A stretch of DNA of 44,686 nt from Gammaproteobacteria bacterium (GCA_021773235.1 JAJFKL010000048.1:1-44686), one strand, 5' to 3'; shown: positions 1 through 13,435, counted from the stretch's first letter. Notes: generated by a model not told the origin, from the sequence alone. Made by a program: numbers and translations.

Positions 1-567
1 TAAATTTTCAACTCTCAAGGAGACCCCATCCATCATAAAACCTGAACCAAGGGCATTATATCGCCCATTTAAGACCTGTGTTATTGATATATCATTGATA
101 TATAATGTTTTATTATGATATGAGACCTTATCTCCAGGTAACCCTACTATGCGCTTGATGAATGGGATGCTGGGGTCTTCAGGGTAACGAAATACAACTA
201 TATCACCTCGTACGGGGGTATTGTTGTCTACAATTTTATTATGGATTACAGGTAAACGAATACCATAGTCAAATTTATTGACCAATATAAAGTCACCAAT
301 TAATAAGGTCGGCATCATAGAGCCTGATGGAATTTTAAAGGGTTCAAAAATAAAAGATCGTAGAATCAAGACGATTAAGAAAATAGGGAAAAATGATTTT
401 GCATATTCGACTAATAACGGTAATTGCAATTGTTCTGTATTGTCAGCATCTTTGTCGACCGAAGCTTTCCTCTCTCTACGCGGGACGAACACTAGGCTGT
501 CGATCAGCCAGATAATTCCACTGCTAAAGGTCAAAAACACCAGTAAGGCTGAAAAATCAAAGTTCAT
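1..567 (-). CDS. lepB: Signal peptidase I (LepB), 3' end beyond the window
   Basis: This is the type I leader peptidase, which removes signal peptides from secreted proteins at the outer face of the inner membrane. The visible 189 residues hold two hydrophobic segments (about 7-27 and 58-76). The catalytic serine lies in the PSGSMMPT box (Ser84), and the general-base lysine in [11 protein letters not shown] (Lys139). These are the standard Ser/Lys dyad motifs of the family. The C-terminus is cut off by the window edge, not by a stop codon. Its start ATG shares four bases (ATGA) with the lepA stop, so the two are translationally coupled, as is usual for lepA-lepB operons. The identification is firm. 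Confidence 0.96.
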   Translation of the reverse strand, partial: MNFDFSALLVFLTFSSGIIWLIDSLVFVPRRERKASVDKDADNTEQLQLPLLVEYAKSFFPIFLIVLILRSFIFEPFKIPSGSMMPTLLIGDFILVNKFDYGIRLPVIHNKIVDNNTPVRGDIVVFRYPEDPSIPFIKRIVGLPGDKVSYHNKTLYINDISITQVLNGRYNALGSGFMMDGVSLRVENL

Positions 568-2360
568 TTATCTTTTCCTACATGAAGAATTGCCATAAAG
601 GCTGATTGTGGTATCTCTACTGAACCGAATTGCTTCATACGTTTTTTACCTGCTTTTTGTTTTTCTAGCAATTTACGTTTACGAGAAATATCTCCACCAT
701 AGCATTTTGCGGTTACATTTTTTCTCATTGCTTTAACTGTTTGTCTTGCCAATATTTTTGAACCAATTGCGGCTTGTATGGCCACTTCATACATTTGGCG
801 AGGTATAAATTCCTTCATTTTCTCAGTCAGCTCACGACCCCTACTAATTGATTGGTCCTGATGTACGATGCAAGAAAGGGCATCTACATGTTCATTATTT
901 ATCAGAATATCAAGTTTGACCAATTTTGCTGCTTCAAAACGATTAAAACTATAGTCAAACGAGGCAAAACCGCGGCTAACAGATTTAAGACGATCAAAGA
1001 AATCAACAACGACCTCGCTCATTGGTAACTCAAATGACAAAGATATCTGTTTTCCTAAGTATTGTAACTTTTTTTGCACGCCACGTTTTTCAATACATAA
1101 GGTGAGAACATTACCTAAATACTCTTGAGGGACAAGAATATCTGCAGTAATAATAGGTTCACGAATTTCGAGGATTTTATTAGGAGGTGGAAGTTTGGCT
1201 GGATTATCTATGCTGAGAATTTCATTGCTTGATGTAAGTACTTCATAGATTACTGTAGGGGCAGATATTATTAAGCCAAGGTCATATTCTCTTTCCAGCC
1301 GTTCTTGAACAATCTCCATGTGCAACATACCAAGAAAACCGCAACGAAATCCAAAGCCTAGGGCTTGTGATGACTCGGGTTCGTAATGAAGTGCTGCATC
1401 ATTCAGCCTAAGCTTTCCGAGAGCCTCTCTAAAAGATTCATAATCAGATGAATCAATTGGAAACAGCCCCGAAAATACGCGTGGTTTAATTGTTTGAAAT
1501 CCAGGCAAAGCTTCTATTGATGGAGATTCAGTAAGCGTTAAAGTGTCTCCTACCGGTGCACCATCTATTTCCTTGATCCCTGCAACTACATAGCCAACTT
1601 CACCAGTATAAAGGACCTTTTTAGGATTACGTTTAGGTGTAAATGTCCCTACTTGATCAACCAGAAAGTCTCTTCCTGTAGACATTATTCTGATTTTTTT
1701 ACCAACATCCAACTGCCCATCAATTATGCGTACTAATGAGACGACGCCAAGATAGTTATCAAACCATGAATCAATGATTAATGCCTTCAGAGGACCTTCG
1801 GTAATTCCTGTTGGCGGTGGAATTTTAAGCACCAATTCTTCTAATAAGTCTTTAACACCTTCGCCTGATTTCGCACTAACGCGCAAGGCTTCTTGTGCGT
1901 CGATGCCAATGATCTCTTCTATTTCATTTATGACACGCTCAGGTTCTGCCGATGGCAGATCAATTTTGTTTAATACGGGCAAAACCTCAACGTCATTATC
2001 AATAGCGGTCAAGCAATTAGCCACGCTTTGAGCTTCAACACCCTGTGCGGCATCAACAACGAGAAGAGCCCCTTCACATGCCGCTAATGAGCGTGATACC
2101 TCATAACTAAAGTCCACATGTCCCGGTGTATCAATAATATTAAATTGATATTGCTCACCACTATTGGCTTCATAATATAATGTGACGCTTTGTGCTTTTA
2201 TTGTAATACCACGTTCTCGTTCAATATCCATCGAGTCCAGTACTTGTGCAGACATCTCACGTTCCGTTAAAGCACCGCACATTTGTATAAATCTATCTGC
2301 CAGAGTCGATTTGCCATGATCAATATGGGCAATAATTGAGAAATTTCGTATGTGCTGCAT
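564..2360 (-). CDS. lepA: Elongation factor 4 (LepA), ribosome-associated GTPase
   Basis: LepA/EF4 is a translational GTPase that acts on ribosomes, probably in initiation or back-translocation. The protein has 598 residues, the normal length. The G1 motif AHIDHGKST, the switch II motif DTPGHVDF and the NKIDLPSA specificity motif are all present near the N-terminus. The C-terminal domain ends in the basic stretch ([18 protein letters not shown]) typical of LepA. It lies downstream of the sigma-E/DegQ genes and overlaps lepB by four bases. About 110 bp separate it from the upstream thioredoxin-fold gene, so it may also have its own promoter. No strong Shine-Dalgarno sequence precedes the ATG. 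Confidence 0.97.
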   Translation of the reverse strand: MQHIRNFSIIAHIDHGKSTLADRFIQMCGALTEREMSAQVLDSMDIERERGITIKAQSVTLYYEANSGEQYQFNIIDTPGHVDFSYEVSRSLAACEGALLVVDAAQGVEAQSVANCLTAIDNDVEVLPVLNKIDLPSAEPERVINEIEEIIGIDAQEALRVSAKSGEGVKDLLEELVLKIPPPTGITEGPLKALIIDSWFDNYLGVVSLVRIIDGQLDVGKKIRIMSTGRDFLVDQVGTFTPKRNPKKVLYTGEVGYVVAGIKEIDGAPVGDTLTLTESPSIEALPGFQTIKPRVFSGLFPIDSSDYESFREALGKLRLNDAALHYEPESSQALGFGFRCGFLGMLHMEIVQERLEREYDLGLIISAPTVIYEVLTSSNEILSIDNPAKLPPPNKILEIREPIITADILVPQEYLGNVLTLCIEKRGVQKKLQYLGKQISLSFELPMSEVVVDFFDRLKSVSRGFASFDYSFNRFEAAKLVKLDILINNEHVDALSCIVHQDQSISRGRELTEKMKEFIPRQMYEVAIQAAIGSKILARQTVKAMRKNVTAKCYGGDISRKRKLLEKQKAGKKRMKQFGSVEIPQSAFMAILHVGKDK

Positions 2361-2472
2361 TAATTATGTCACTTATGTCTGTTGTCTAACTGTTTGTTTG
2401 CAAAACGCGCGATTCTATACGATCTTATTCAGACCATAAATCAATTATGGGAATAAATATGAGATTTAAAGA

Positions 2473-2727
2473 CTAATCTGCATCTTTAAAGTGATTTAAA
2501 AGCTTCTGTTCTTCAAGGTGATATTGACAGATCTCCTTGTCTTTCTCAGCAAGTAAAGGGATACGAGCAGCAAATTGTTCCGTTAATTCTGGGTCATGCT
2601 CTATATCAATTATTTCTACTTTGAAGTTGTATTGATTTTGCCACGGTTTTAAAGCATCCCGCATTTCATGACACAGGCAGCAATCTTTCCTTGAATAGAT
2701 AATCAGCGTCCGTTTAGCATTATTCAT
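2473..2727 (-). CDS. Glutaredoxin-like thioredoxin-fold protein (DUF836 type)
   Basis: This small cytoplasmic protein of 84 residues begins MNNAKRTLIIYSRKDCCLCHEM. It carries the CxxC-type motif CCLC just after the first beta strand, the position of the redox motif in glutaredoxin-like DUF836 proteins. The reading frame is open further upstream, but that part would overlap the degQ coding region by about 90 bases. The chosen ATG overlaps the degQ stop by only eight bases, typical of coupled genes. The substrate is unknown. Family members often sit behind degQ/mucD in gammaproteobacterial sigma-E operons, so a role in envelope or thiol stress is plausible but is an inference. Confidence 0.8.
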   Translation of the reverse strand: MNNAKRTLIIYSRKDCCLCHEMRDALKPWQNQYNFKVEIIDIEHDPELTEQFAARIPLLAEKDKEICQYHLEEQKLLNHFKDAD

Positions 2728-4144
2728 CAAGCTTAAGAGCAAGGAAAATTGGACCGCCTCGACGCTGTATAAGTACCGGAATTGAGCGACCCTTTGGTAA
2801 TTCTTTAACAATGTCGTAAAAGTGAGATGAATCCTTTATTTTAATATTATTCAAAAGAAGAATGATGTCTCCTTGGCGTATACCTGCTTTTTGTGCCGGT
2901 CCTGTACTTATCTTTTCTACCAAGACGCCATTATCTTCGAGGTCGAGCTCTTTTACCTGCTCATCAGTTAAATCTTTAGCGATGACATTTAAGGCATTTT
3001 CATCAGGTTTTGATGAGCTAGTTGACGTTTTGGCAATGACTTCATCATCAGTGGGTAACTCTGATATTTTAACTTGGATAGTTTTATGTTTTGACCGTCG
3101 TATAATATCAACAGAAACTGTCGTGTCGACCAATGTTGAGCCAACTAATGGAGGCAAATCTGAAGAAAAACTGACCTTCCCGCCATTAAATTTGACGACA
3201 ATATCTCCTACTTCTATTCCGGCTTTTTCTGCTGGGCCATCTGGCAATACCTTTGCTATCAATGCACCATGAGGATGCTCCATGTCAAATGACTCGGCTA
3301 ATTCGCGTGTTACATCTTGTATCAGCACGCCGAGCCAGCCCCTACTTACGCGGCCCTTATTTTTTAATTGTTTATAGACATTTTCAACTACATTAACCGG
3401 GACAGCAAAGGACAAGCCCATGAAACCGCCTGTTCGGCTATAAATCTGCGAATTAACACCTATAACTTCTCCATTTAGATTAAATAGTGGACCACCTGAG
3501 TTTCCTGGGTTAATGGCAACATCGGTTTGAATAAATGGCACATAATTTTCATTTGGCAGGCTGCGACCAATTGCACTAATAATGCCTGCGGTTACTGATG
3601 CGTCAAAACCAAACGGAGAGCCAATTGCTAAGACCCATTCTCCCACATTGAGGTTTGATGAATCCCCAAGTTTCAATATGGGCAAGCTCGTCGCTTCAAT
3701 TTTTAAAACCGCGATATCACTTCTTTCATCACTACCAATTAATTCGGCAACAAATTCACGTCGATCATTTAAGCGGACGATAATTTCTTCGGCATCTTTT
3801 ACTACATGGTGATTTGTTATCACGTATCCATCTTGAGAAATAATAAATCCTGAGCCTAAAGATGAGCGTTCTTGTGATGGGCCTTGACCTTCAGGTATTT
3901 CACCAAAGTATTTTTTAAAAAAATCATGAAAAGGACTGTCTTCGGGGATCTCTGGTAAATTATACCCAGGAGGCAAGCCGCCAGCCGCAGCACTGGTGCT
4001 TTTTGCGCTGGTACTGATATTTACGACTGCCGCAGAGTTTTCGGTAACCAAACCAGTAAAATCAGGCAATGCGCGTGCATAAGCTAAATTGGCATGCAAT
4101 AGAAAGAATAAACTTAGAAATGGTATAAATAATTTTTGCTGCAT
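2720..4144 (-). CDS. degQ: Periplasmic Do-family serine protease (DegQ/MucD)
   Basis: HtrA-family protease and chaperone of the periplasm, which degrades misfolded envelope proteins. Starting at MQQKLFIPF gives 474 residues with a clear signal peptide (hydrophobic core FLSLFFLLHANLAYA). The more upstream start would add 15 residues that spoil it. The catalytic triad is visible: His113 in TNHHVV, Asp143 in RSDIAVLKI and Ser216 in NPGNSGGP. Two PDZ domains follow, with the second ending near the C-terminus. The gene follows rseB in the rpoE operon, the MucD position of Pseudomonas-type mucABCD loci, so it is probably induced with sigma-E. The choice between the names degQ, degP and mucD is arbitrary here. 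Confidence 0.95.
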   Translation of the reverse strand: MQQKLFIPFLSLFFLLHANLAYARALPDFTGLVTENSAAVVNISTSAKSTSAAAGGLPPGYNLPEIPEDSPFHDFFKKYFGEIPEGQGPSQERSSLGSGFIISQDGYVITNHHVVKDAEEIIVRLNDRREFVAELIGSDERSDIAVLKIEATSLPILKLGDSSNLNVGEWVLAIGSPFGFDASVTAGIISAIGRSLPNENYVPFIQTDVAINPGNSGGPLFNLNGEVIGVNSQIYSRTGGFMGLSFAVPVNVVENVYKQLKNKGRVSRGWLGVLIQDVTRELAESFDMEHPHGALIAKVLPDGPAEKAGIEVGDIVVKFNGGKVSFSSDLPPLVGSTLVDTTVSVDIIRRSKHKTIQVKISELPTDDEVIAKTSTSSSKPDENALNVIAKDLTDEQVKELDLEDNGVLVEKISTGPAQKAGIRQGDIILLLNNIKIKDSSHFYDIVKELPKGRSIPVLIQRRGGPIFLALKLDE

Positions 4145-4247
4145 TATAAATATTCCGTGATAGGTCGTTAACTGATTACTGCCTGTCATTAGTCATGACT
4201 GATACTAAGACTGAGACATACTAATGGTTGATAATAATTGGAAATAC

Positions 4248-5225
4248 TTAATGATAGGACTTTACTGAATCTGCCATTAATTTAACAGTGCTTTTAGGTA
4301 CTTCGCCTACGGCCGTAATCTGATAGCCACCAGCAAAAACTGCGTAAGTATTAACCCCCCCAAAATTTGATGCGCCAACTACAATGCCGGGTTGTTGATT
4401 TAATTTTTCAACATAAATAGAAACCATAGCTAAACCATCACTATAAACTAGGTGTTCTACAGGCATACGACTCGTCAACATAGGTTCTTTAGATTGTTCG
4501 CTCATAGAAAACCCTGCTGGCATCCAGGTAACCTTCCATTGTTTGTCATTATCATTTATGTCTAAAGGTTCATTAGGTGAATTTTTATACCAAGTAAAAC
4601 CTTCGGCGGCAGTTGATGGCTCTAAGAGAGCATCATCAATGTCATCTAGTACATGCAATTGAGCAAACATAATTTGTTCCAGTGTAACACCTAACTGATT
4701 CTTGAGTTCTGACTTGAGTAGCAACTTGGATTCTTTGTCAATCCAAAGTTGGTAGCCATAACGATACTTATCTATTGGCCTAATATTGATAATCCATGCG
4801 TTCAAACCAGCAATGCGATCTTCACCAGCAATTTCGAAAATATAAAAATCAGATATTGATTTGATTGGTTGAGGCAAGTACGTTGAGATCAGTTTTCCGA
4901 GACGACTTTTCTCAACAACAACAGCTTTATTCTCAGGAAAATAACACCTGACTTGGTCTTTATCACGTATGACTTCTCTTGCATGCCCTGTCAGTGAGAT
5001 TAAACGTTCGTATGATTCTCCATCACCCGATTTATGGATAATTCTCATGGTGTCGATTTGTTTGCCCAGAGTGTAGACAAAAACGCCATCATAATTTAAT
5101 GATCGGCTTGCTGCTGACATTTCATCAATCAAAACCTGTGGCTCTGGTAGATTGTCAGCTGAATAAACAGTATGCACACTCCCGACAAGAAGCGCTGCCA
5201 AGAGATATAATGATTGATACTTCAA
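4248..5225 (-). CDS. rseB: RseB/MucB, periplasmic regulator of sigma-E
   Basis: RseB binds the periplasmic part of the anti-sigma factor RseA and protects it from cleavage. It senses mislocalised lipopolysaccharide or lipoproteins. The protein has 325 residues with an N-terminal signal peptide (MKYQSLYLLAALLVGSVHTVYS). The family N-terminal lipoprotein-like fold is followed by a smaller C-terminal domain ending near GGYQITAVGEVPKSTVKLMA, a typical MucB ending. It starts six bases after the rseA stop, so the two are co-translated. The gene order rpoE-rseA-rseB-degQ supports the call. Confidence 0.93.
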   Translation of the reverse strand: MKYQSLYLLAALLVGSVHTVYSADNLPEPQVLIDEMSAASRSLNYDGVFVYTLGKQIDTMRIIHKSGDGESYERLISLTGHAREVIRDKDQVRCYFPENKAVVVEKSRLGKLISTYLPQPIKSISDFYIFEIAGEDRIAGLNAWIINIRPIDKYRYGYQLWIDKESKLLLKSELKNQLGVTLEQIMFAQLHVLDDIDDALLEPSTAAEGFTWYKNSPNEPLDINDNDKQWKVTWMPAGFSMSEQSKEPMLTSRMPVEHLVYSDGLAMVSIYVEKLNQQPGIVVGASNFGGVNTYAVFAGGYQITAVGEVPKSTVKLMADSVKSYH

Positions 5226-5231
5226 CTAATA

Positions 5232-5804
5232 CTATTCCTGTGATTCTATTGTGACTAACCTTACATAAGGCAAAATCCCATTCATGCTACCATTACTTCG
5301 ATACTCATTATGATTCATTAAATAATTGTTAAGTCGTTGGTTAGCAACGCCTTCTGGAGTATCTGATTTTCTAACAGATACAGGCAACACCTGAGTGTTT
5401 GGGAAACTAAAAGTTTGAGATTGAGGTGCTGTATTATTTGCTGCGACAGTCGGCGCAGATGAAACCGAATTAACATCGTTGCTATTTTGGACGCTAAATA
5501 CAGCAGCCATCGCAACTGATGCTGCTATAGCAAAGCCTGCGAGTGGTTTTAAGTTAAATTGTTTAGTTTTTTGAGGTGCAAGAACTGTAGGTTCACTGCG
5601 AAGTGTATTACTAACGGAGGTCGAAATTTGGCTTGAGATCTTTTCTGGTAGTTGATCGCGCAGACAATCTCCAATTAGATGATAGCGTGACCATGTCTCT
5701 TTCATCTCTTGGTTATGAATTAGCTCATCAAAGACCTTATCGCTATTACCTTCGTACTCATCATCGATTAATGCTGATAGTTCTTCGTTGTTATATTCGC
5801 TCAT
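5232..5804 (-). CDS. rseA: RseA/MucA, membrane anti-sigma-E factor
   Basis: A single-pass inner membrane protein that holds sigma-E inactive in the cytoplasm and is destroyed by regulated proteolysis during envelope stress. The 190-residue protein begins with the RseA N-terminal domain (EELSALIDDEYEG, then ETWSRYHLIGDCLRDQ), which contacts the sigma factor. One transmembrane helix lies at about residues 86-106 (LAGFAIAASVAMAAVFSV). The rest is a short periplasmic region rich in Ser, Asn and Thr. It lies 16 bases downstream of rpoE and just upstream of rseB, the canonical arrangement. Confidence 0.94.
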   Translation of the reverse strand: MSEYNNEELSALIDDEYEGNSDKVFDELIHNQEMKETWSRYHLIGDCLRDQLPEKISSQISTSVSNTLRSEPTVLAPQKTKQFNLKPLAGFAIAASVAMAAVFSVQNSNDVNSVSSAPTVAANNTAPQSQTFSFPNTQVLPVSVRKSDTPEGVANQRLNNYLMNHNEYRSNGSMNGILPYVRLVTIESQE

Positions 5805-5820
5805 ATGCTTAGCCTATATT

Positions 5821-6399
5821 TCAATTTTGCAGTAATGGACTCATTTTTTCATCAATTGCTTCACGGGCGCGAAATATTCTAGAGCGAACGGTACCAATAG
5901 GACACTCCATAACACTCGCGATTTCTTCATAACTCAAGCCTTCTAATTCTCTTAGCATGATTGCTGTTTTTAAATCTTCGGGCAAATCTTCTATAGCCTT
6001 CAAAACAGTTGCCTGTAATTCATCTTTAAGCAATAAATTTTCAGGTGTTGCCTGTTCTTTTAGAGCACTACTACCCTCAATTTGTTCAATCTCTGATACA
6101 TCATAATCGCTTGATCTTGGCCGACGTGACTGTACAGCAAGGTGATTCTTTGCTGTATTAACCGCAATTCGATATAACCAAGTATAAAATGCACTATCAC
6201 CACGAAAATTAGGTAAAGCACGATAAGCTTTTATAAATGCTTCTTGTGTGACATCCAAAGCATCACTATGGTTCCTGACAAATCGCAAAACTAGGTTAAC
6301 TATCCGCTGCTGATATTTAAGCACAAGCAGATCGTAGGCCGCCTTTTCGCCATTTTTAACTCGTTCTATGAGCTCTTTGTCGGTAACTTTATTGGCCAT
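5821..6399 (-). CDS. rpoE: Extracytoplasmic-function sigma factor RpoE/AlgU
   Basis: Group IV sigma factor of 192 residues that directs RNA polymerase to envelope-stress promoters. Region 2 (QRIVNLVLRFVRNHSDALDVTQEAF through the FRGDSAFYTWLYRIAVN motif) and region 4 (LREIEGLSYEEIASVMECPIGT, then VRSRIFRAREAI) are complete. The start is supported by an AGAGGA sequence eight bases upstream. It is first in the operon and divergent from nadB across 142 bp. A TATAAT hexamer on the minus strand (6479-6484) could be a sigma-70 minus 10 box, but no good minus 35 box is in register. No GAACTT-type sigma-E minus 35 element was found, so autoregulation from this intergenic region is not evident. Confidence 0.97.
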   Translation of the reverse strand: MANKVTDKELIERVKNGEKAAYDLLVLKYQQRIVNLVLRFVRNHSDALDVTQEAFIKAYRALPNFRGDSAFYTWLYRIAVNTAKNHLAVQSRRPRSSDYDVSEIEQIEGSSALKEQATPENLLLKDELQATVLKAIEDLPEDLKTAIMLRELEGLSYEEIASVMECPIGTVRSRIFRAREAIDEKMSPLLQN

Positions 6400-6541
6400 C
6401 TGGCCTATCCTCTTGTGCTATTATTTTGCATATCGCAATGTAAATTGAGCTGATTGATTATGTGCACTTGCTTTGCAAATTATATTAGTATTCAACAATC
6501 AAAGGCTTAGATAAAAAAATGGCAATACTACCTTAAGTAAG

Positions 6542-8173
6542 ATGCATGACCAACAACAACATGACGTATTAATAATTGGCAGCGGTGCTGCAGGGCTCAG
6601 TCTCGCATTAAAATTGGCCGATGATGCCAGTGTTGCAGTTTTATCAAAAGAAGCACTAAACGAAGGAGCTACGCTATATGCACAAGGCGGTGTTTCTGCC
6701 GTTCTTGATGAACAGGACTCAATTGAATCTCATGTTCAAGACACATTAAGTACAGGGGCAGGACTGTGTGATCCAGATATAGTCCACTTTGTCGTCGAAC
6801 GTGCTTATAAAAGCATCGATTGGTTGGTAGAACTAGGCGTCGATTTTACCCGCGTGGATACTAATTCAGATAGTAATTCTCCTTTTCACTTGCATCAAGA
6901 AGGTGGACATAGTCATAGACGAATCATTCATGCCGCAGATGCCACCGGAAAAGCCATTGAAACAACACTTGAGTCGCGTGTTCGACAGCATCCTAACATC
7001 CACTTATACGAGCACCATATTGCGGTTGATTTAATCACTACAAATAAATTATCAAATTCTGGAAGTCGTTGTATTGGTGCATATGTGCTTGATATTGAAG
7101 AGAATAACGTCATGGTGTTTAGTGCTAAGAACGTTGTTCTAGCAAGCGGTGGAGCAGGAAAGGCCTATCTTTATACAAGCAACCCTGATGGCTGCACTGG
7201 TGATGGTATTGCAATGGCATGGCGTGCGGGTTGCCGAATCGCAAATATGGAATTCATCCAGTTTCACCCAACTTGTCTTTATCATCCAATGGCAAAATCA
7301 TTCCTTATCTCTGAAGCATTACGCGGAGAAGGTGCAAAATTAGTACTGAAAAGTGGTGAAGCTTTCATGCATCGTTATGATAAACGTGAAGAATTAGCTC
7401 CGAGAGATGTCGTTGCACGTGCAATTGATTCTGAAATGAAGCGTTTGGGTCATGACTGTGTATATCTTGATATCACACATAAGAGCTCCGAATTTATTGA
7501 AGAACATTTTCCAACGATCAATAAGCGCTGTCTTGACCTCGGCATAGATATGTCACGAGATCCTATCCCGGTTGTGCCTGCCGCCCACTATACTTGTGGA
7601 GGCGTTATGATTAATCAGGAAGGACAAACCGATATAGCAGGTCTATACGCTATAGGAGAAACTAGTTGTTCTGGTCTGCATGGGGCAAACCGCATGGCCA
7701 GTAACTCTCTTTTGGAGTGCGTAGTATTTGCCCATGCCGCTTCTGAAGCTATACGGCAATCATTGACCGCCATTGATATACCTGGAAACTTGCCTGAATG
7801 GGACGAAAGCCGGGTAACCGATTCTGATGAAGAAGTAGTAGTTAGCCATAACTGGGATGAAATACGCCGATTCATGTGGGATTACGTCGGTATTGTTAGA
7901 ACCACGAAACGACTGCAGCGTGCACGGCATAGAATTGAGTTGTTAAAGTCGGAAATAACTGATTATTATGGGAATTTTAGAATAAGCAAAGATTTAGTCG
8001 AGTTACGTAATTTAGCCGTCGTTGCCGAGCTAATCATTGAATCGGCTCTTAAAAGAAGAGAAAGTAGAGGACTCCATTTTACGACTGATTATCCAATCGC
8101 AGAAATTACCGATAAAGGCGAAAACACAGTCATAAAGGCAAAAACAGCTGAAAATGGTCACATTGCAGCCTAA
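6542..8173 (+). CDS. nadB: L-aspartate oxidase (NadB)
   Basis: NadB oxidises L-aspartate to iminoaspartate, the first step of de novo NAD synthesis. Iminoaspartate is then used by quinolinate synthase NadA, which is not in this window. The 543-residue flavoprotein has the N-terminal FAD dinucleotide-binding motif ([18 protein letters not shown]). It also has the fumarate-reductase-like active-site sequences [25 protein letters not shown] and [15 protein letters not shown]. Length and ending match the family. It is divergent from rpoE, as in many gammaproteobacteria. No strong ribosome-binding site precedes the ATG. Confidence 0.97.
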   Translation: MHDQQQHDVLIIGSGAAGLSLALKLADDASVAVLSKEALNEGATLYAQGGVSAVLDEQDSIESHVQDTLSTGAGLCDPDIVHFVVERAYKSIDWLVELGVDFTRVDTNSDSNSPFHLHQEGGHSHRRIIHAADATGKAIETTLESRVRQHPNIHLYEHHIAVDLITTNKLSNSGSRCIGAYVLDIEENNVMVFSAKNVVLASGGAGKAYLYTSNPDGCTGDGIAMAWRAGCRIANMEFIQFHPTCLYHPMAKSFLISEALRGEGAKLVLKSGEAFMHRYDKREELAPRDVVARAIDSEMKRLGHDCVYLDITHKSSEFIEEHFPTINKRCLDLGIDMSRDPIPVVPAAHYTCGGVMINQEGQTDIAGLYAIGETSCSGLHGANRMASNSLLECVVFAHAASEAIRQSLTAIDIPGNLPEWDESRVTDSDEEVVVSHNWDEIRRFMWDYVGIVRTTKRLQRARHRIELLKSEITDYYGNFRISKDLVELRNLAVVAELIIESALKRRESRGLHFTTDYPIAEITDKGENTVIKAKTAENGHIAA

Positions 8174-8327
8174 ATGTAATCTATACTATTCAGTTACTTA
8201 CGCTAAATATTAGTAAAGTAGTAAATAAATCTAATTACATATTGTTATACATAGTAATTGCAAGTCATTAATGCTATTGGCATTTCTTTTGCATTCATCA
8301 CCACATGAAAACTATTTATATAATAAT

Positions 8328-9257
8328 ATGACGACTTCAACAGAACATATGGCCGATATTACAGACATTAGCGAGTCACCCGGGATTCAAAATTCGAATC
8401 TCATGATCTCATACCCGGAGAACATGACGGATGTGACGAGTATGTCTATCCATGTAATGGGCGTTTTACAAAGCACGCTTGAGCTAGAGAAGTTAATCGA
8501 ACTTTTTGATGAAGAGTTAGCCGCAATTGTTCCTCATGATCATTTTTCTTATGTGAATGTAAATGAAAATATCAAATTTGATATCGGCAAAGCTGCACTA
8601 CATAGTTCGAATTATCGTTTGGTTCTATTTGGGAAAAGCCTTGGTCAAGTAACCATTTCTAGAAACACCAAGTTTGTTGAAGTCGAAATCCAGAAGATTG
8701 AAAGTTTAATCTCGGCACTGATTTATCCATTAAGAAACGCGTTGCTTTACAAACAAGCTGTGGAAAAAGCCTATATTGATCCTTTGACTGGTGTAAACAA
8801 TCGCGCGGCATTTGATAAATCCATCGAACAAGAAATGGAATTCTCAGCACGTCATAAACATGATTTAACTTTGATGATGTTAGATTTGGATAAATTCAAA
8901 GATATTAATGATAACTACGGACATACTGTTGGTGATGCCATCTTAAGGAGTTTTGCTGACAGCATAATGAAATGTTTGCGCGGAAGTGACATTCTTTTTC
9001 GTTACGGTGGCGAAGAGTTTTCTGTGCTGCTCAGGAATACAGGCACGGAAGGTGCCTCGTTACTTGCCGAACGTATGAGAAAAAGTGTTGAAGAGATGGA
9101 ATTTGAATACAATAAGATTAAAGTCAAAACCACAGTCTCTATCGGATTAGCTCAGATGCAAGAAGGCGACAGTATTATTGGAATGATTGAACGTGCCGAT
9201 GAGTTGCTTTATAAAGCAAAGGAGTGTGGGCGGAATCAAGTTGCTGCAGATTTATGA
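8328..9257 (+). CDS. Diguanylate cyclase with GGDEF domain
   Basis: A probable cytoplasmic enzyme making the second messenger cyclic di-GMP from two GTP. The C-terminal half starts at DPLTGVNNRAAFD, contains the active-site loop RYGGEEF, and ends with the usual ADELLYKAKECGRNQV helix. An RxxD inhibitory site (RGSD) lies exactly five residues before GGEEF, so feedback inhibition by c-di-GMP is expected. The N-terminal half (about 150 residues) has no transmembrane helix and resembles a GAF-like sensor region, but I cannot assign it. The start is uncertain: ATGs at 8271, 8328 and 8349 are in frame and none has a clear Shine-Dalgarno sequence. The 8328 start avoids an odd hydrophobic leader. Confidence 0.9.
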   Translation: MTTSTEHMADITDISESPGIQNSNLMISYPENMTDVTSMSIHVMGVLQSTLELEKLIELFDEELAAIVPHDHFSYVNVNENIKFDIGKAALHSSNYRLVLFGKSLGQVTISRNTKFVEVEIQKIESLISALIYPLRNALLYKQAVEKAYIDPLTGVNNRAAFDKSIEQEMEFSARHKHDLTLMMLDLDKFKDINDNYGHTVGDAILRSFADSIMKCLRGSDILFRYGGEEFSVLLRNTGTEGASLLAERMRKSVEEMEFEYNKIKVKTTVSIGLAQMQEGDSIIGMIERADELLYKAKECGRNQVAADL

Positions 9258-9327
9258 ATGAACCTTATTAACTTTCAAATGGTATATTAAAAATATACCT
9301 ATTGAAGCTTACGCCAAACCAACATGC

Positions 9328-10101
9328 TTATTTTTTTAATAAACCTTTCAGTTTAGAAGCTGTATTTCCAAAATTCATTATTGACTTATCTTTCTTTTGC
9401 GCAACTTTCTTTTCAGTATTTGCTTCTTCAGGATCTTTTTTCAAATGCTGTTGAATTCTAGTTCTTGCTGTATCAGAGATTGTGCCACCAGTCATTTCTT
9501 TAAACTTGTTAGTTTTGCCTAATATAAATTTCGCCGTCTCATCTAATAGTTCATTCGTTATTTTTTCGGGAGAATGTCGAATATTTTGTGTCCAAATCTC
9601 ATTAAAGTTAGTTATCTTTAACTCGATAAGTCCTTTATTAAAGTTTGCCAAATAGTCAAATCTTGCTGTGACTTTAGGTTCTACAGTAAAAATTAATCTA
9701 CTATCACTTTCCATTTGTTCTGAATAATCAATGCGATTGTTTTTTAATAAAGATCTAAATTTTTCTGCAGCATTTAAACTCGTCAAGTTTACTCTTACTT
9801 TCCTTTTACCAACTTGATCAATATGAAAATAAACAGATTCCTTTTCACAGTTAATTCTATGCTTTACGATGTAATTGGTTTTTTGTAGCTCTTTAAAAAC
9901 AACTTCCTTGGTTAAATCAAAATCATTCTTTTCGTCTGGCAGGAGGATATTGAGATTTTCTGCCAATTCAGAATAATATTCTCTTATAATGCTCATCTTC
10001 GACAACAATATATCTCTATCTTTTTTAGATACTTGACTCGCTTCTTCTTCTTGGTTGCTTTTTGTAACAACTTCTTTCTTTAAGTCATCTAGTAAGGACA
10101 T
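9328..10101 (-). CDS. Unrecognised charged cytoplasmic protein
   Basis: I do not recognise this 257-residue protein. It begins MSLLDDLKKEVVTKSNQEEE. It is rich in Lys, Glu and Asn, has no signal peptide or membrane helix, and ends in a lysine-rich tail (KKVAQKKDKS... SKLKGLLKK). The middle (about 75-190) looks like a mixed alpha/beta domain with a repeated pattern of short strands. The N-terminal 50 residues are probably helical. It stands alone on the minus strand, convergent with the diguanylate cyclase, and 337 bp separate it from the ligA end. The start ATG has no strong ribosome-binding site. It is likely real because of its length and normal composition. Confidence 0.75.
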   Translation of the reverse strand: MSLLDDLKKEVVTKSNQEEEASQVSKKDRDILLSKMSIIREYYSELAENLNILLPDEKNDFDLTKEVVFKELQKTNYIVKHRINCEKESVYFHIDQVGKRKVRVNLTSLNAAEKFRSLLKNNRIDYSEQMESDSRLIFTVEPKVTARFDYLANFNKGLIELKITNFNEIWTQNIRHSPEKITNELLDETAKFILGKTNKFKEMTGGTISDTARTRIQQHLKKDPEEANTEKKVAQKKDKSIMNFGNTASKLKGLLKK

Positions 10102-10438
10102 TTTTTTATTTCACTTTGTTGATGGTTGATATCATTAAAATGATGTAGCTGGTCTAAGATTGATCCAAGTAATTAGCTGATGAACCAATCGAATATTAAC
10201 TTATAAAATAATTTTAGCTTTTTGTCGAGCTAATTTCATTTTCTGAAATACTCCGTTATTTAGGGTTACAAGCTTTATCTTTTTGTTAATAATGCTCCAG
10301 CCCTGTAATCAGAACTAATATATCAAACTAAAATGATTCTTAAATACAATGGGAAAACGGACAATAAATTAAGTCTCCTGTTGAATATTGCCAATCTAAC
10401 AATGATTTGATGGTTATTGACTCAAATAAGGAGACTGA
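10102..10438. other. Intergenic stretch without a recognisable gene
   Basis: These 337 bp lie between the start of the unknown minus-strand gene and the ligA stop. The stretch is AT-rich with no convincing open frame, RNA gene or T-tailed terminator. The only symmetry noted is a short inverted repeat, AGTCTCCT at 10372-10379 and AGGAGACT at 10429-10436, about 50 bases apart. It should contain the promoter of the 9328-10101 gene, but I could not place one with confidence. Confidence 0.5.
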
Positions 10439-13344
<2,906 letters not shown>

Positions 13345-13435
13345 AGGCGCTTAAGGCTCACGGTGTTTATCGATTGAGTTAGAATACCAGTAGTAACACA
13401 GACACTCAAAGCTAAAAACAAATCTTTGAAATAGA

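Noticed and set aside
6400-6541. A sigma-E type autoregulated promoter in front of rpoE
   Set aside because: No GAACTT-like minus 35 element with suitable spacing was found; only an isolated TATAAT is present.
10372-10436. Inverted repeat AGTCTCCT/AGGAGACT before the ligA end as a terminator or operator
   Set aside because: Arms are short, 50 bases apart, and no T-run or conserved motif supports it. The AGGAGA before an ATG at 10441 on the plus strand opens only a frame antisense to ligA.
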